Below, piece after piece: positions 37,046 through 44,482 of a stretch of DNA of 64,000 nucleotides; positions within the stretch are counted from its first letter, which is position 1, and each line of letters starts with the position of its first letter. The position numbers were made by a program, and so were the translations under genes. The notes under the pieces were generated by a model. The model ran no database searches. It was not told the DNA's origin and worked only from the letters and a program-made list of their open reading frames with translations. Origin of the DNA: Paradesertivirga sp036399495 (GTDB lineage Bacteria > Bacteroidota > Bacteroidia > Sphingobacteriales > Sphingobacteriaceae); contig DASWMZ010000079.1 of NCBI GenBank assembly GCA_036399495.1, positions 25,715-89,714 of the forward strand. The letters are read 5' to 3'.

Positions 37046-38128
37046 ATGACTTTTAAACTTAAACACTTTCTATCTTCTGTTATTTGTTCAGCAATTAAAG
37101 TATGTATACTGATATCTCTTTCCGTCTGCTTTCCCTCCTGTAAGGTGCCTTATGAACCCGTTGTAGAAAACAGCGAGAAAAATCTTTTGGTGGTAGAAGG
37201 ATATATCAATACCGGAGGAGGGCCAATCACTATACAATTAAGCCGGACCCTGGACGTGAAAACTCCTCTAAGAACTGATGGAGAAACGGGGGCAACGCTC
37301 AAAATAGAAGGCGAGGATGGTTCATCTATAAGTGCAGTTACCAACAGCAGCGGCCTTGCAACATTTGCAACAACTCTCAATAACCCGCAACGATACAGGC
37401 TATTAATCACCACTCGCTCGGGTAGGAGATATGGCACTCCTTTCCTCGAAAATAAGCAAACACCCGAGATTGAGCAAATAGGTTATAAGGCAGATAGTGC
37501 CGGCATACAATTGTATGTTAATACAGAAGATAAAACTGCGAGCACCAGATACTATGCCTGGGCGTTTGAGGAAACATGGGAGACTGTAGCAACATTCGCT
37601 CGTCTTGACACACCTCCCCCCCCACGCCCAATATGTTGGCCAACTGCAAAATCGAAAAGCATCTACATAGCATCCTCCTTAAACCTAAGCGCAGACCGGA
37701 TCAACGAGTTCCCCTTAGTTTTTATAGATGGAAAGTCAGAAAAGCTGGGCCGAATGTACAGTATAAATGTGTTTCAGTATGGATTAACGAAAGAAGCCTA
37801 CGACTATCTTGGAAAGATGAAAAAAAATACAGAACAAATAGGAAGTATTTTCGACCCTCAACCTTCGTATCTGACAGGCGATATCCAATGTATTTCCGAT
37901 CCTTCTGAAAAAGTTATTGGCTTTATAAGCTTCGGCGTAATCCGCGAAAAACGGGTGTTTATTAGTCCTTTCGAGATCAGTAAGATAAATAAAAATTGGT
38001 TTTATACACATTATTGTGAATATTTAGAGCCAAACCAAGACTCCATTCGAGAGCGCAAACTACCTTATCCACCTGATTGTTACACTTGCTCGGGTACGCA
38101 GATCAAACCTTCTTACTGGCCATATTAA
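37046..38128 (+). CDS. DUF4249 lipoprotein, array copy 4
   Basis: 360 residues from the ATG at 37046, 4 bases after copy 3; the signal has lipobox FPSC. It shares the KVPYEPVVENSEKNLLVVEG start with copy 5 but the following domain with copy 3, a clear mosaic. Variable segment 1 reads VATFARLDTPPPPRPICWP. Variable segment 2 is charged (EPNQDSIRERKLPYPPDC), followed by YTCSGTQIKPSYWPY. One Cys conserved in the other copies (FISCG) is Phe here (FISFG). Confidence 0.88.
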   Translation: MTFKLKHFLSSVICSAIKVCILISLSVCFPSCKVPYEPVVENSEKNLLVVEGYINTGGGPITIQLSRTLDVKTPLRTDGETGATLKIEGEDGSSISAVTNSSGLATFATTLNNPQRYRLLITTRSGRRYGTPFLENKQTPEIEQIGYKADSAGIQLYVNTEDKTASTRYYAWAFEETWETVATFARLDTPPPPRPICWPTAKSKSIYIASSLNLSADRINEFPLVFIDGKSEKLGRMYSINVFQYGLTKEAYDYLGKMKKNTEQIGSIFDPQPSYLTGDIQCISDPSEKVIGFISFGVIREKRVFISPFEISKINKNWFYTHYCEYLEPNQDSIRERKLPYPPDCYTCSGTQIKPSYWPY

Positions 38129-38133
38129 CAGCT

Positions 38134-39300
38134 ATGAATACAAGAATAAAGCTATTATTACATATCGCTTGGTTAGCGATGGCTTTTTGCATCTCCTTTT
38201 CCGCTTGTAAAGTGCCCTATGAGCCTGTTGTAGAAAACAGCGAGAAAAATCTTCTGGTAGTAGAAGGATATATCAATACAGGAGGAGGGCAAACCACTAT
38301 AAAGCTAACACGAACCTTAGATGTGAAAGTTCCTCCACTGCCTTATGAAGAAGTAGGCGCAACCCTTAGAATTGAAGGCCAGGATGGGTCAATTGTAACT
38401 GCAGTGACAGACAGTAAAGGTCTGGCTACTTTTGCAAGCCCACTCAATAGCACACAACGATACAAGCTGTTAATTACTGCAAAAGGGGGTAAGAAGTACG
38501 CGACTGCTTTTTTGGAAAATAAACAAACACCTGAGATAGGAACAATCAGTTACAAGGTTGATGGGCCGGGTATCCAATTACATGTGAGCAGTGAAGATAA
38601 AAACCAAAGCACCAGGTACTATGCCTGGGCATTCGATCAAACTTGGGAGATTCAATCCCCTTTTATATCTACAAAAGAAGATACCGGGACTGGGTACATT
38701 GACAGAAATCCGAACATAAATATCACTTATTGTTGGCCTACTGAAAAATCTAATTCCATTTTAGTAGGGTCATCAGAAAAACTCAGCACAGATAGAATTA
38801 ATGAGTTTCCTTTAACTTTTATAGATGGAAAGTCAAGAAAACTTTCCCAGATGTACAGCATCAATGTGTTTCAATATGGATTAACAAAAGAAGCATACAA
38901 CTACCTTGCAAAGATGAAAAAAAACACCGAGCAGATTGGCAGCATTTTCGACCCACAACCATCAGAGCTGACCGGCAATATTAAATGTCTATCCGACCCT
39001 TCCGAGTCGGTTATTGGCTTTATAAGCTGTGGCTTAGTTCAGGAAGAGAGGTATTTTATCAGCTCTTCAGAAATAAAAAAAATAAACAGTGAGTGGGTTT
39101 ATCGAACTCTATGTGTTGAAGGCAGAATGCTAGAATCGCAGTGGAGAGATTCCTTGAACAGGGAGCGGTTACTTATTACTAAGGTTGAACCTGATCTTCC
39201 GGAGAAGTCACCAGATCCCTTTTATTATTTTGCTAAACCTGAGTGCGTTGATTGCAGGTCCTTGGGTACAAACATTAAGCCATCTTACTGGCCAAATTAA
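38134..39300 (+). CDS. DUF4249 lipoprotein, array copy 5 (longest)
   Basis: 388 residues from the ATG at 38134, 5 bases after copy 4. The lipobox FSAC leads into KVPYEPVVENSEKNLL. The first domain resembles copies 1 and 2 (VPPLPYEEVGATLRIEG). The block KVDGPGIQLHVSSEDK is shared with copy 1 and not with 2-4. Both variable segments are expanded: segment 1 (~199-222) is rich in Thr/Gly/Asn and segment 2 (~331-370) has a long charged loop before CVDCRSLGTNIKPSYWPN. Loop growth with a constant core fits diversification at the surface. Confidence 0.88.
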   Translation: MNTRIKLLLHIAWLAMAFCISFSACKVPYEPVVENSEKNLLVVEGYINTGGGQTTIKLTRTLDVKVPPLPYEEVGATLRIEGQDGSIVTAVTDSKGLATFASPLNSTQRYKLLITAKGGKKYATAFLENKQTPEIGTISYKVDGPGIQLHVSSEDKNQSTRYYAWAFDQTWEIQSPFISTKEDTGTGYIDRNPNINITYCWPTEKSNSILVGSSEKLSTDRINEFPLTFIDGKSRKLSQMYSINVFQYGLTKEAYNYLAKMKKNTEQIGSIFDPQPSELTGNIKCLSDPSESVIGFISCGLVQEERYFISSSEIKKINSEWVYRTLCVEGRMLESQWRDSLNRERLLITKVEPDLPEKSPDPFYYFAKPECVDCRSLGTNIKPSYWPN

Positions 39301-39307
39301 TTTGACT

Positions 39308-39477
39308 ATGATATTAAGATTTAAAACATTATTTACATCTATTTGCCCGGACGTAATAGCGAGTGGGAATGTCTTAGCGAATTTTTTTTCATCATTCCCG
39401 AGCCTGATCCCGGCAAGTTCCCTTACTGTTACGATTGCAATGGTACAAAAATCAAACCCTCTTACTGGCCTTTTTAA
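39308..39477 (+). pseudogene. DUF4249 gene with internal deletion
   Basis: The 5' end repeats the MILRFKTLFTSICPDV start seen at 35874. After a short unrelated stretch, a different frame gives PEPDPGKFPYCYDCNGTKIK and then PSYWPF-stop at 39477, the standard C-terminal tail of the array. About 300 codons in between are missing. The remnant sits exactly where a sixth intact copy would be expected, 7 bases after copy 5. Confidence 0.85.
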
Positions 39478-39505
39478 CAGATGCCAGGAATTAACACTCA
39501 AACAT

Positions 39506-41884
39506 ATGAAACCAATACTTAAGTTCTTATTACTGATTTTAATTTGTGAAGCGATAGTATCGGATACTGTTGTGGCTCAGCAACATAGTGGCACAACACT
39601 AGAGAATCAATTTCGTCGATATACTACATCAACACTCCAGGAGAAAGTTTTTGTGCATACTGATAAAAATACATATCTCACCGGAGAAATTGTATGGTTT
39701 GGCACATACATTATGGAAGCGTTTACAAATTCCAGAATAGACATCAGTAAAGTGGCTTATATAGAAATTCTCAATGCAGAAAGCAATCCGGTGTTGCAAA
39801 CAAAAGTTGATATTAAAGATGGTTTTGGAAATGGATCGGTTTCCCTTCCTTCAACTCTGCCCTCAGGCAATTATACTTTGAGGGCCTATACAAGCTGGAT
39901 GAAGAATTTTAGTCCAGATCTCTATTTCCATAAGCCTTTAACTATTTTTAATACATTAAAAAATGAAGAATTTGCAGATAATAAAAAGAAAGAGGCTGGA
40001 TATCAGATACAATTTTTCCCAGAAGGGGGGGATCTTGTTACCGGGTTAAGAAGTAAGGTGGCTTTTCGGGCTATAGATAATTCAGGCAAAGGTATTAGGT
40101 TTAAAGGCTTTATTTTAAATCAAAAAAATGATACAGTTGCAAGATTTAAACCCACAAAATTTGGTATTGGAACCCTCAGCCTGTTGGCTGAGAAAGACAT
40201 GCTTTACAGGGCAATTATCATTCCTGACGGCGGAACAGCGTTTAGTAGGGTATTGCCAGCCGTAACGAAGTTGGGCTTTGTGATGCAATTTACCAAACAA
40301 CCTGATGGAAATTATAAATTAATTATAAATTCCAGTACTGCTGATGAGCACCAGCTTAAGGCTGTTATCTACGCTGGGTATGCGGTTAATGTGAATAAGA
40401 CTTTAGTTCTTAATGACGGCAAAGGCGAAGTTATTATCACAAAAGATCAAATGCCTGAAGGAGTTTCCCGCATCGCCATATTTAACGAAGCAAATAAGCC
40501 AATTGCTGAACGATTATATTTTAGAAAGCCCACGAAAGCCCTTCAGATAGGAACAGAGCTAAATAAAGCGCAGTTTACTAAACGGGAAAGAGTATCTCTA
40601 AGCATCCAAAACAAAGATGAAACCAACCATGCGCTCAGTTCAATCTTTTCCGTTTCAGTATCGCTTACCGACTCTTTAGAAAACGAGAGTGAAAACTTGC
40701 AGAGCTTTGCCTGGCTTACATCAGAGTTAAAAGGGAAAGTCGAGAACCCGGATTATTATCTTAATAGCAATGATGAAGAAGCACAGGATAACCTCATGTT
40801 AACTCATGGATGGCGCCGGTTTAAGTGGGAAAATATTCAAAAGGAAAGCACAATGGCAGTTAAATATCTGCCTGAAGTTCAAGGTCATATTATTACGGGT
40901 AAAATAGTCAACTCGTCCTCTAATACCCCTGTGGGGCACAAAACCGGATATTTGTCTGTACCTGGAAGGCGACTGCAATTTTATGTGGGCAATAGTAATA
41001 ATTCAGGCGACATTAGGTTTTTGACTAAAGACTTAAAAGGGTCCGAAGAATTAATGCTCCAAACGAATCCGCTTACAGATAGCATTCTTAGAATAGAATT
41101 AATTTCTCCTTTCTCTACAGAGTATAGCAATGAGAAGCCCATTGCATTTAATTATACGAAAAGCTTATCAGAAAGCCTTAGAAAGCGAAGCATAGCAATG
41201 CAAGTAGATAAAGCTTTTTCAGGAGAACTGTTGGAAAAGGAATCACTGCCAGTAATTGATACAATTCCCTTTTATCTTCCAGCTAAAAAGCTTTATCAGC
41301 TTGACAAATACGTTAGATTTCCTACTATGGAAGAAGTACTTCGAGAATACATACCAGAGATTTTTGTTGAGTCAAGAAAAAAATCTTATCGTTTTAAAGT
41401 GTTAAATACAGACACTAAAAGCTTTTATGAGGATTCTCCGCTGATGCTTGTAGACGGAGTGCCCGTATTTAATGGAAATGATATAATCGGTCTTGATCCT
41501 TTAAAGGTAGAGTCATTGGAAGTGCTTGACAGGCCTTACATCTATGGCCCGGAGAGATTTTCGGGCATTGCAAATTTCAAAACCTATAAGGGAGATCTTT
41601 CGGGTTTAAAAATTAATCCATATGCTACGGTATTTGATTATGAGGGAACGCAGTTGCAGCGCGAGTTTTACTCACCAATGTATGAAGGCGAACAGAAGAA
41701 TTCAAGAACTCCTGACTTAAGGAATACTCTATATTGGTTGCCAGCTCAAAAATCAGATAAAAACGGCTTGTCATCTATTAACTTTTATACTTCTGACTTA
41801 CCAGGAAAGTATAAAGTATTAATTCAGGGCTTATCGGATAATGCTAGAATCGGTGTTAAGGTCATTACATTTGAGGTAAAGTAA
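39506..41884 (+). CDS. Macroglobulin-like (MG2) / TonB-plug-like periplasmic protein
   Basis: 792 residues from the ATG at 39506, since the longer frame starts inside copy 5 and runs through the decayed copy. There is a signal peptide ending near VVAQQ. Residues ~40-150 contain EKVFVHTDKNTYLTGEIVWF, typical of the alpha-2-macroglobulin MG2-like N-terminus of large Bacteroidota secreted proteins. Middle beta-rich repeats follow. The C-terminal third has a plug-like segment (MLVDGVPVFNGNDIIGLDPLKVESLEV) as in TonB receptors, but no barrel. Such proteins are found next to TonB-receptor/DUF4249 pairs. It probably shapes or stabilises the outer-membrane complex; function is not established. Confidence 0.8.
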   Translation: MKPILKFLLLILICEAIVSDTVVAQQHSGTTLENQFRRYTTSTLQEKVFVHTDKNTYLTGEIVWFGTYIMEAFTNSRIDISKVAYIEILNAESNPVLQTKVDIKDGFGNGSVSLPSTLPSGNYTLRAYTSWMKNFSPDLYFHKPLTIFNTLKNEEFADNKKKEAGYQIQFFPEGGDLVTGLRSKVAFRAIDNSGKGIRFKGFILNQKNDTVARFKPTKFGIGTLSLLAEKDMLYRAIIIPDGGTAFSRVLPAVTKLGFVMQFTKQPDGNYKLIINSSTADEHQLKAVIYAGYAVNVNKTLVLNDGKGEVIITKDQMPEGVSRIAIFNEANKPIAERLYFRKPTKALQIGTELNKAQFTKRERVSLSIQNKDETNHALSSIFSVSVSLTDSLENESENLQSFAWLTSELKGKVENPDYYLNSNDEEAQDNLMLTHGWRRFKWENIQKESTMAVKYLPEVQGHIITGKIVNSSSNTPVGHKTGYLSVPGRRLQFYVGNSNNSGDIRFLTKDLKGSEELMLQTNPLTDSILRIELISPFSTEYSNEKPIAFNYTKSLSESLRKRSIAMQVDKAFSGELLEKESLPVIDTIPFYLPAKKLYQLDKYVRFPTMEEVLREYIPEIFVESRKKSYRFKVLNTDTKSFYEDSPLMLVDGVPVFNGNDIIGLDPLKVESLEVLDRPYIYGPERFSGIANFKTYKGDLSGLKINPYATVFDYEGTQLQREFYSPMYEGEQKNSRTPDLRNTLYWLPAQKSDKNGLSSINFYTSDLPGKYKVLIQGLSDNARIGVKVITFEVK

Positions 41885-41891
41885 CAGCGTA

Positions 41892-42044
41892 CTAGGTATC
41901 AAGATTATCCTGCTTCATTTCCTTTGCCGCACAATCCACTGCTCTGGCAGTAAGTGCGATATAAGGGATTCTGCGTCGAGGTGGATGTCATGCAAGCGCC
42001 ATCGGTTACAAAAACATTTTTACAGGCATGAAGCTGAGCTTTAC
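41892..42044 (-). pseudogene. C-terminal remnant of a GMC-family oxidoreductase gene
   Basis: On the minus strand the sequence reads HACKNVFVTDGACMTSTS, then TQNP and, after frame repair, IALTARAVDCAAKEMKQ, ending DNLDT-stop at 41892. KNVFVTDGACMTSTSTQNP is the conserved C-terminal flavin-domain motif of GMC glucoside/glucose dehydrogenase-type proteins. At least one frameshift interrupts it and nothing upstream of about 42044 is convincingly coding, although an open stretch (KILLPEGATIILPAC) continues to about 42118. It is the second scrap of this family in the window. Confidence 0.8.
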
Positions 42045-42261
42045 CGAAATATCCTCTTTACTCCTATTACATGCAGGAAGAATAATCGTTGCTCCTTCAG
42101 GAAGTAAGATTTTGCCGAATGGCTAAACGTCTATCGATTTAATTAAAAATATTAAGACCTTGATTGATTTTCAAGGTACCATTAAACGCTAATCTTAAAA
42201 CAAGAATGCTGTAAAAAATGGTAACGGTAAGCCTCATCTAGATTTCAAGGCTTAGTGTGGA

Positions 42262-42294
42262 TTCATAATAAAAAAGGAGCCTTACAGCTCCTTT
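42262..42294 (-). terminator. recA terminator overlapping its stop codon
   Basis: Minus-strand AAAGGAGC (42294-42287), a 6-base loop containing the end of the stop codon, GCTCCTTT (42280-42273), then TTTTATTATG. The left arm of the stem lies inside the last codons of recA, so the hairpin serves both coding and termination. Confidence 0.85.
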
Positions 42295-43304
42295 CCTAAT
42301 ACTTCTTCCAGTTTTTCGCCGGTAACGGTTTCCCTGATTTTTTGTTCCAGTTCGTCCATTAATTCCGGGTTGTCTAGAATCAATTGTTTAACAGCATCCC
42401 GTCCTTGACCCAATTTAGTGTCATTATAACTAAACCAAGAGCCAGACTTACGGATAATTTCAAATTCAACACCTAAATCTATTATTTCACCTGCTTTGGA
42501 AATTCCCTGGCCAAACATAATATCGAATTCTGCAATGCGGAAAGGTGGGGCCACCTTATTTTTAACCACTTTAACTTTTACCCGGTTACCTGAAACTTCT
42601 TCGCTATCTTTTATTTGCGAAGTTCTGCGGATATCTAAACGGACCGATGCATAAAATTTAAGAGCATTACCCCCGGTTGTAGTTTCCGGGTTACCGAACA
42701 TCACACCAATTTTTTCACGCAATTGGTTAATGAAAATACAGCAGCAGCCGGTTTTAGAAATGGTTCCGGTAAGTTTTCTTAATGCTTGCGACATTAAACG
42801 TGCCTGCAAGCCCATTTTGGAATCACCCATTTCGCCTTCAATCTCTGCCTTAGGAACTAAAGCGGCTACCGAGTCAATTACTATAATATCTATTGCTCCC
42901 GAACGGATCAGGTTATCTGCAATCTCAAGAGCCTGCTCTCCGTTGTCTGGTTGAGAGATAAGGAGGTTTTCTATATCAACACCTAGTTTCTTTGCATAAT
43001 ATTTATCGAATGCGTGTTCCGCATCAATAAAAGCAGCTATACCACCTTTCTTTTGTGCTTCTGCAATTGCGTGTATTGCTAATGTTGTTTTTCCCGAAGA
43101 TTCAGGACCATATATTTCAATCACGCGTCCTTTAGGTAAGCCACCAATACCTAAAGCGATGTCCAGTGTAAGTGACCCCGTTGAAATCGCCTCGATTGAG
43201 TCGACAGCCGTGTCACCAAGCTTCATTATGGTGCCCTTTCCGTACGATTTTTCGAGTTTATCAAGCGTAAGCTGTAAAGCTTTTAATTTATCTGAGTTGC
43301 TCAT
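42282..43304 (-). CDS. recA: Recombinase RecA
   Basis: 340 residues. It is a DNA strand-exchange ATPase and coprotease for LexA-type regulators. It has the Walker A motif GPESSGKTT, the Walker B region IDIIVIDSVAAL, the FINQLREKIGVMFGNPETTTGGNALKF signature (in part), and the glycine/acid-rich end. Length is typical. It is monocistronic: it has its own TACCTTCG -7-type box about 20 bases upstream (43324-43331) and a terminator fused to the stop. No SOS box is obvious in the 84-base gap to nth. Confidence 0.98.
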   Translation of the reverse strand: MSNSDKLKALQLTLDKLEKSYGKGTIMKLGDTAVDSIEAISTGSLTLDIALGIGGLPKGRVIEIYGPESSGKTTLAIHAIAEAQKKGGIAAFIDAEHAFDKYYAKKLGVDIENLLISQPDNGEQALEIADNLIRSGAIDIIVIDSVAALVPKAEIEGEMGDSKMGLQARLMSQALRKLTGTISKTGCCCIFINQLREKIGVMFGNPETTTGGNALKFYASVRLDIRRTSQIKDSEEVSGNRVKVKVVKNKVAPPFRIAEFDIMFGQGISKAGEIIDLGVEFEIIRKSGSWFSYNDTKLGQGRDAVKQLILDNPELMDELEQKIRETVTGEKLEEVLGKEL

Positions 43305-43388
43305 TATTTTAGTTATTCAAATTCGAAGGTAAGAATTATAATCAAAATGCTAAAATTATTATCATTATAAAAACGGTAGAATATAAAT

Positions 43389-44141
43389 TTATTCTTTTAC
43401 CCTGAACTTTTTTAAAACTGTGGAAAGTTTGTTTGCTTTTTTCTGCTCAATCTTCTGCCTTTCTTTTTTCCGTTCAGCTATAGCCGCTTTAGTAAGGGCT
43501 GTAGCTGTTTGCTGATACTCATAATATTTACAAAAATGAGTAATAGGGCAAACCTCACATTTAGGTCGCCTCGCCTGACAAACATATCTCCCATGAAGAA
43601 TTAACCAATGATGTGAATGTCGAATAAGATCCGTTGGAATATGTTTGATTAGTTGTTTTTCTACAGCCAAAGGTGTTGTTGCATTCCGCGTTAAGCCTAA
43701 GCGGTTTGCAACACGAAAAACATGGGTATCGACCGCCAGGGCAGGTGCTTCAAAAACAATAGACGTAATAACATTGGCCGTTTTTCTCCCCACTCCCGGA
43801 AGAGACTGTAAATCATCCATTGAGGATGGCACCTGCCCTTCAAATTTTTCGACTAACAACCTGGCCATGCCTTCAAGGTGTTTAGCTTTGTTATTGGGAT
43901 AACTTACCGAGCGGATATATTGATATATTTCGTCGGCCGTAGCCTTCGACATTGCAAACGCATCCGGATAACGGTCAAATAAAGCAGGAGTTATTTGGTT
44001 AATCCTCTTATCGGTGCATTGAGCTGAAAGGATAACTGCTACTAGTAATTCGAAAGGAGTATTATAATGAAGTTCAGTTTTAGCATTTGGTTGAGCAGAA
44101 AAATATTCAACAAACGCTTTGAAACGATCTTGCTTAAGCAT
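43389..44141 (-). CDS. nth: Endonuclease III (DNA glycosylase/AP lyase)
   Basis: 250 residues from the ATG at 44141; a further in-frame ATG at 44156 adds five residues. It removes oxidised pyrimidines. Features: LSAQCTDKRINQITPALF, the helix-hairpin-helix LPGVGRKTANV with the catalytic Lys, VDTHVFRVANRLG with the catalytic Asp, and a C-x6-C-x2-C-x5-C [4Fe-4S] loop (CQARRPKCEVCPITHFC). The C-terminus has a Lys/Glu-rich tail of ~35 residues (KERQKIEQKKANKL) beyond the usual end, common in this phylum. Confidence 0.96.
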   Translation of the reverse strand: MLKQDRFKAFVEYFSAQPNAKTELHYNTPFELLVAVILSAQCTDKRINQITPALFDRYPDAFAMSKATADEIYQYIRSVSYPNNKAKHLEGMARLLVEKFEGQVPSSMDDLQSLPGVGRKTANVITSIVFEAPALAVDTHVFRVANRLGLTRNATTPLAVEKQLIKHIPTDLIRHSHHWLILHGRYVCQARRPKCEVCPITHFCKYYEYQQTATALTKAAIAERKKERQKIEQKKANKLSTVLKKFRVKE

Positions 44142-44198
44142 GAACGAAAATAGCAAAATGCCTCACAAAAGAGGACTTAGATAGAAAACAGCTTGTAT

Positions 44199-44396
44199 CT
44201 AAACTGATTTTGAGTAACTCAAAATCTTATCAACGGCTTCCTGTGAAGGACTGTAAGAAATTTTATTTAATTCCCGTTTTATAGTATTATAAAAGGTTTG
44301 ATCTTCGGCATTAAGGGAAGAGCTCGGTGTTGGCTCCATTTCCGCAACTGGAAATAAGTTAAATTCAGAGTCTGTAGTAGTAGAAGTTTGTAACAT
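44199..44396 (-). CDS. Small conserved-looking protein of unknown function
   Basis: 65 residues from the ATG at 44396 (a TTG at 44402 is in frame). It has a Ser/Thr/Pro-rich first half and a predicted helical second half (FYNTIKRELNKISYSP...VDKILSYSKS). There is no signal or membrane segment. It lies between the ECF sigma gene and nth on the same strand. The ATG is directly preceded by a perfect 11-bp hairpin, which supports a regulated start. I do not recognise the family; the composition and the position between housekeeping genes make it likely real. Confidence 0.6.
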   Translation of the reverse strand: MLQTSTTTDSEFNLFPVAEMEPTPSSSLNAEDQTFYNTIKRELNKISYSPSQEAVDKILSYSKSV

Positions 44397-44397
44397 A

Positions 44398-44449
44398 AGC
44401 AATGCCGTCTTTAATTAATAGATGATACTAATCAATAAACGGCATTGCT
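44398..44449 (-). promoter_or_regulatory. Perfect 11-bp hairpin just upstream of the small ORF start
   Basis: AGCAATGCCGT (44398-44408) pairs exactly with ACGGCATTGCT (44439-44449), with a 30-base AT-rich loop. On the minus-strand mRNA the stem ends one base before the ATG at 44396. There is no T-run, so a simple terminator for the sigma gene is less likely than an RNA element controlling translation or stability. Confidence 0.55.
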
Positions 44450-44482
44450 AAATTTATATTTTACAAATCGTATTTTTTTTAT

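Larger units (their letters stand above)
33820..39477 (+). repeat. Tandem array of DUF4249 genes (five intact, two decayed)
   Basis: Seven gene-length or partial repeats of one lipoprotein family follow the TonB receptor head-to-tail with spacings of about 5-8 bases between intact copies. Blocks of near-identical DNA alternate with divergent segments. For example, copies 3 and 4 are almost identical over about 260 bases (36229-36490 vs 37319-37580). Copies 1 and 5 share a block around GLY-ILE-GLN-LEU-HIS codons, and copies 2 and 3 share the block after it. The intact proteins all begin CKVPYEPVV after the lipobox and end in a P-S-(Y/F)-W-P tail. Confidence 0.88.

Noticed and set aside
36069..37437. 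Minus-strand open frames repeated at 36069-36356 and 37150-37437
   Set aside because: They look conserved only because they are the antisense of the near-identical segment of DUF4249 copies 3 and 4; no promoter or start signal supports them.
34700..38133. Longer in-frame starts of DUF4249 copies 2-5 (34700, 35926, 36998, 38077)
   Set aside because: Each extension runs into the tail of the preceding copy or remnant, and in each case an ATG 4-8 bases after the previous stop is followed directly by a lipoprotein signal peptide.
39185..39505. Start of the MG2-type protein at 39185
   Set aside because: This stretch overlaps copy 5 and the collapsed sixth copy in other frames. The ATG at 39506 is followed by a good signal peptide.
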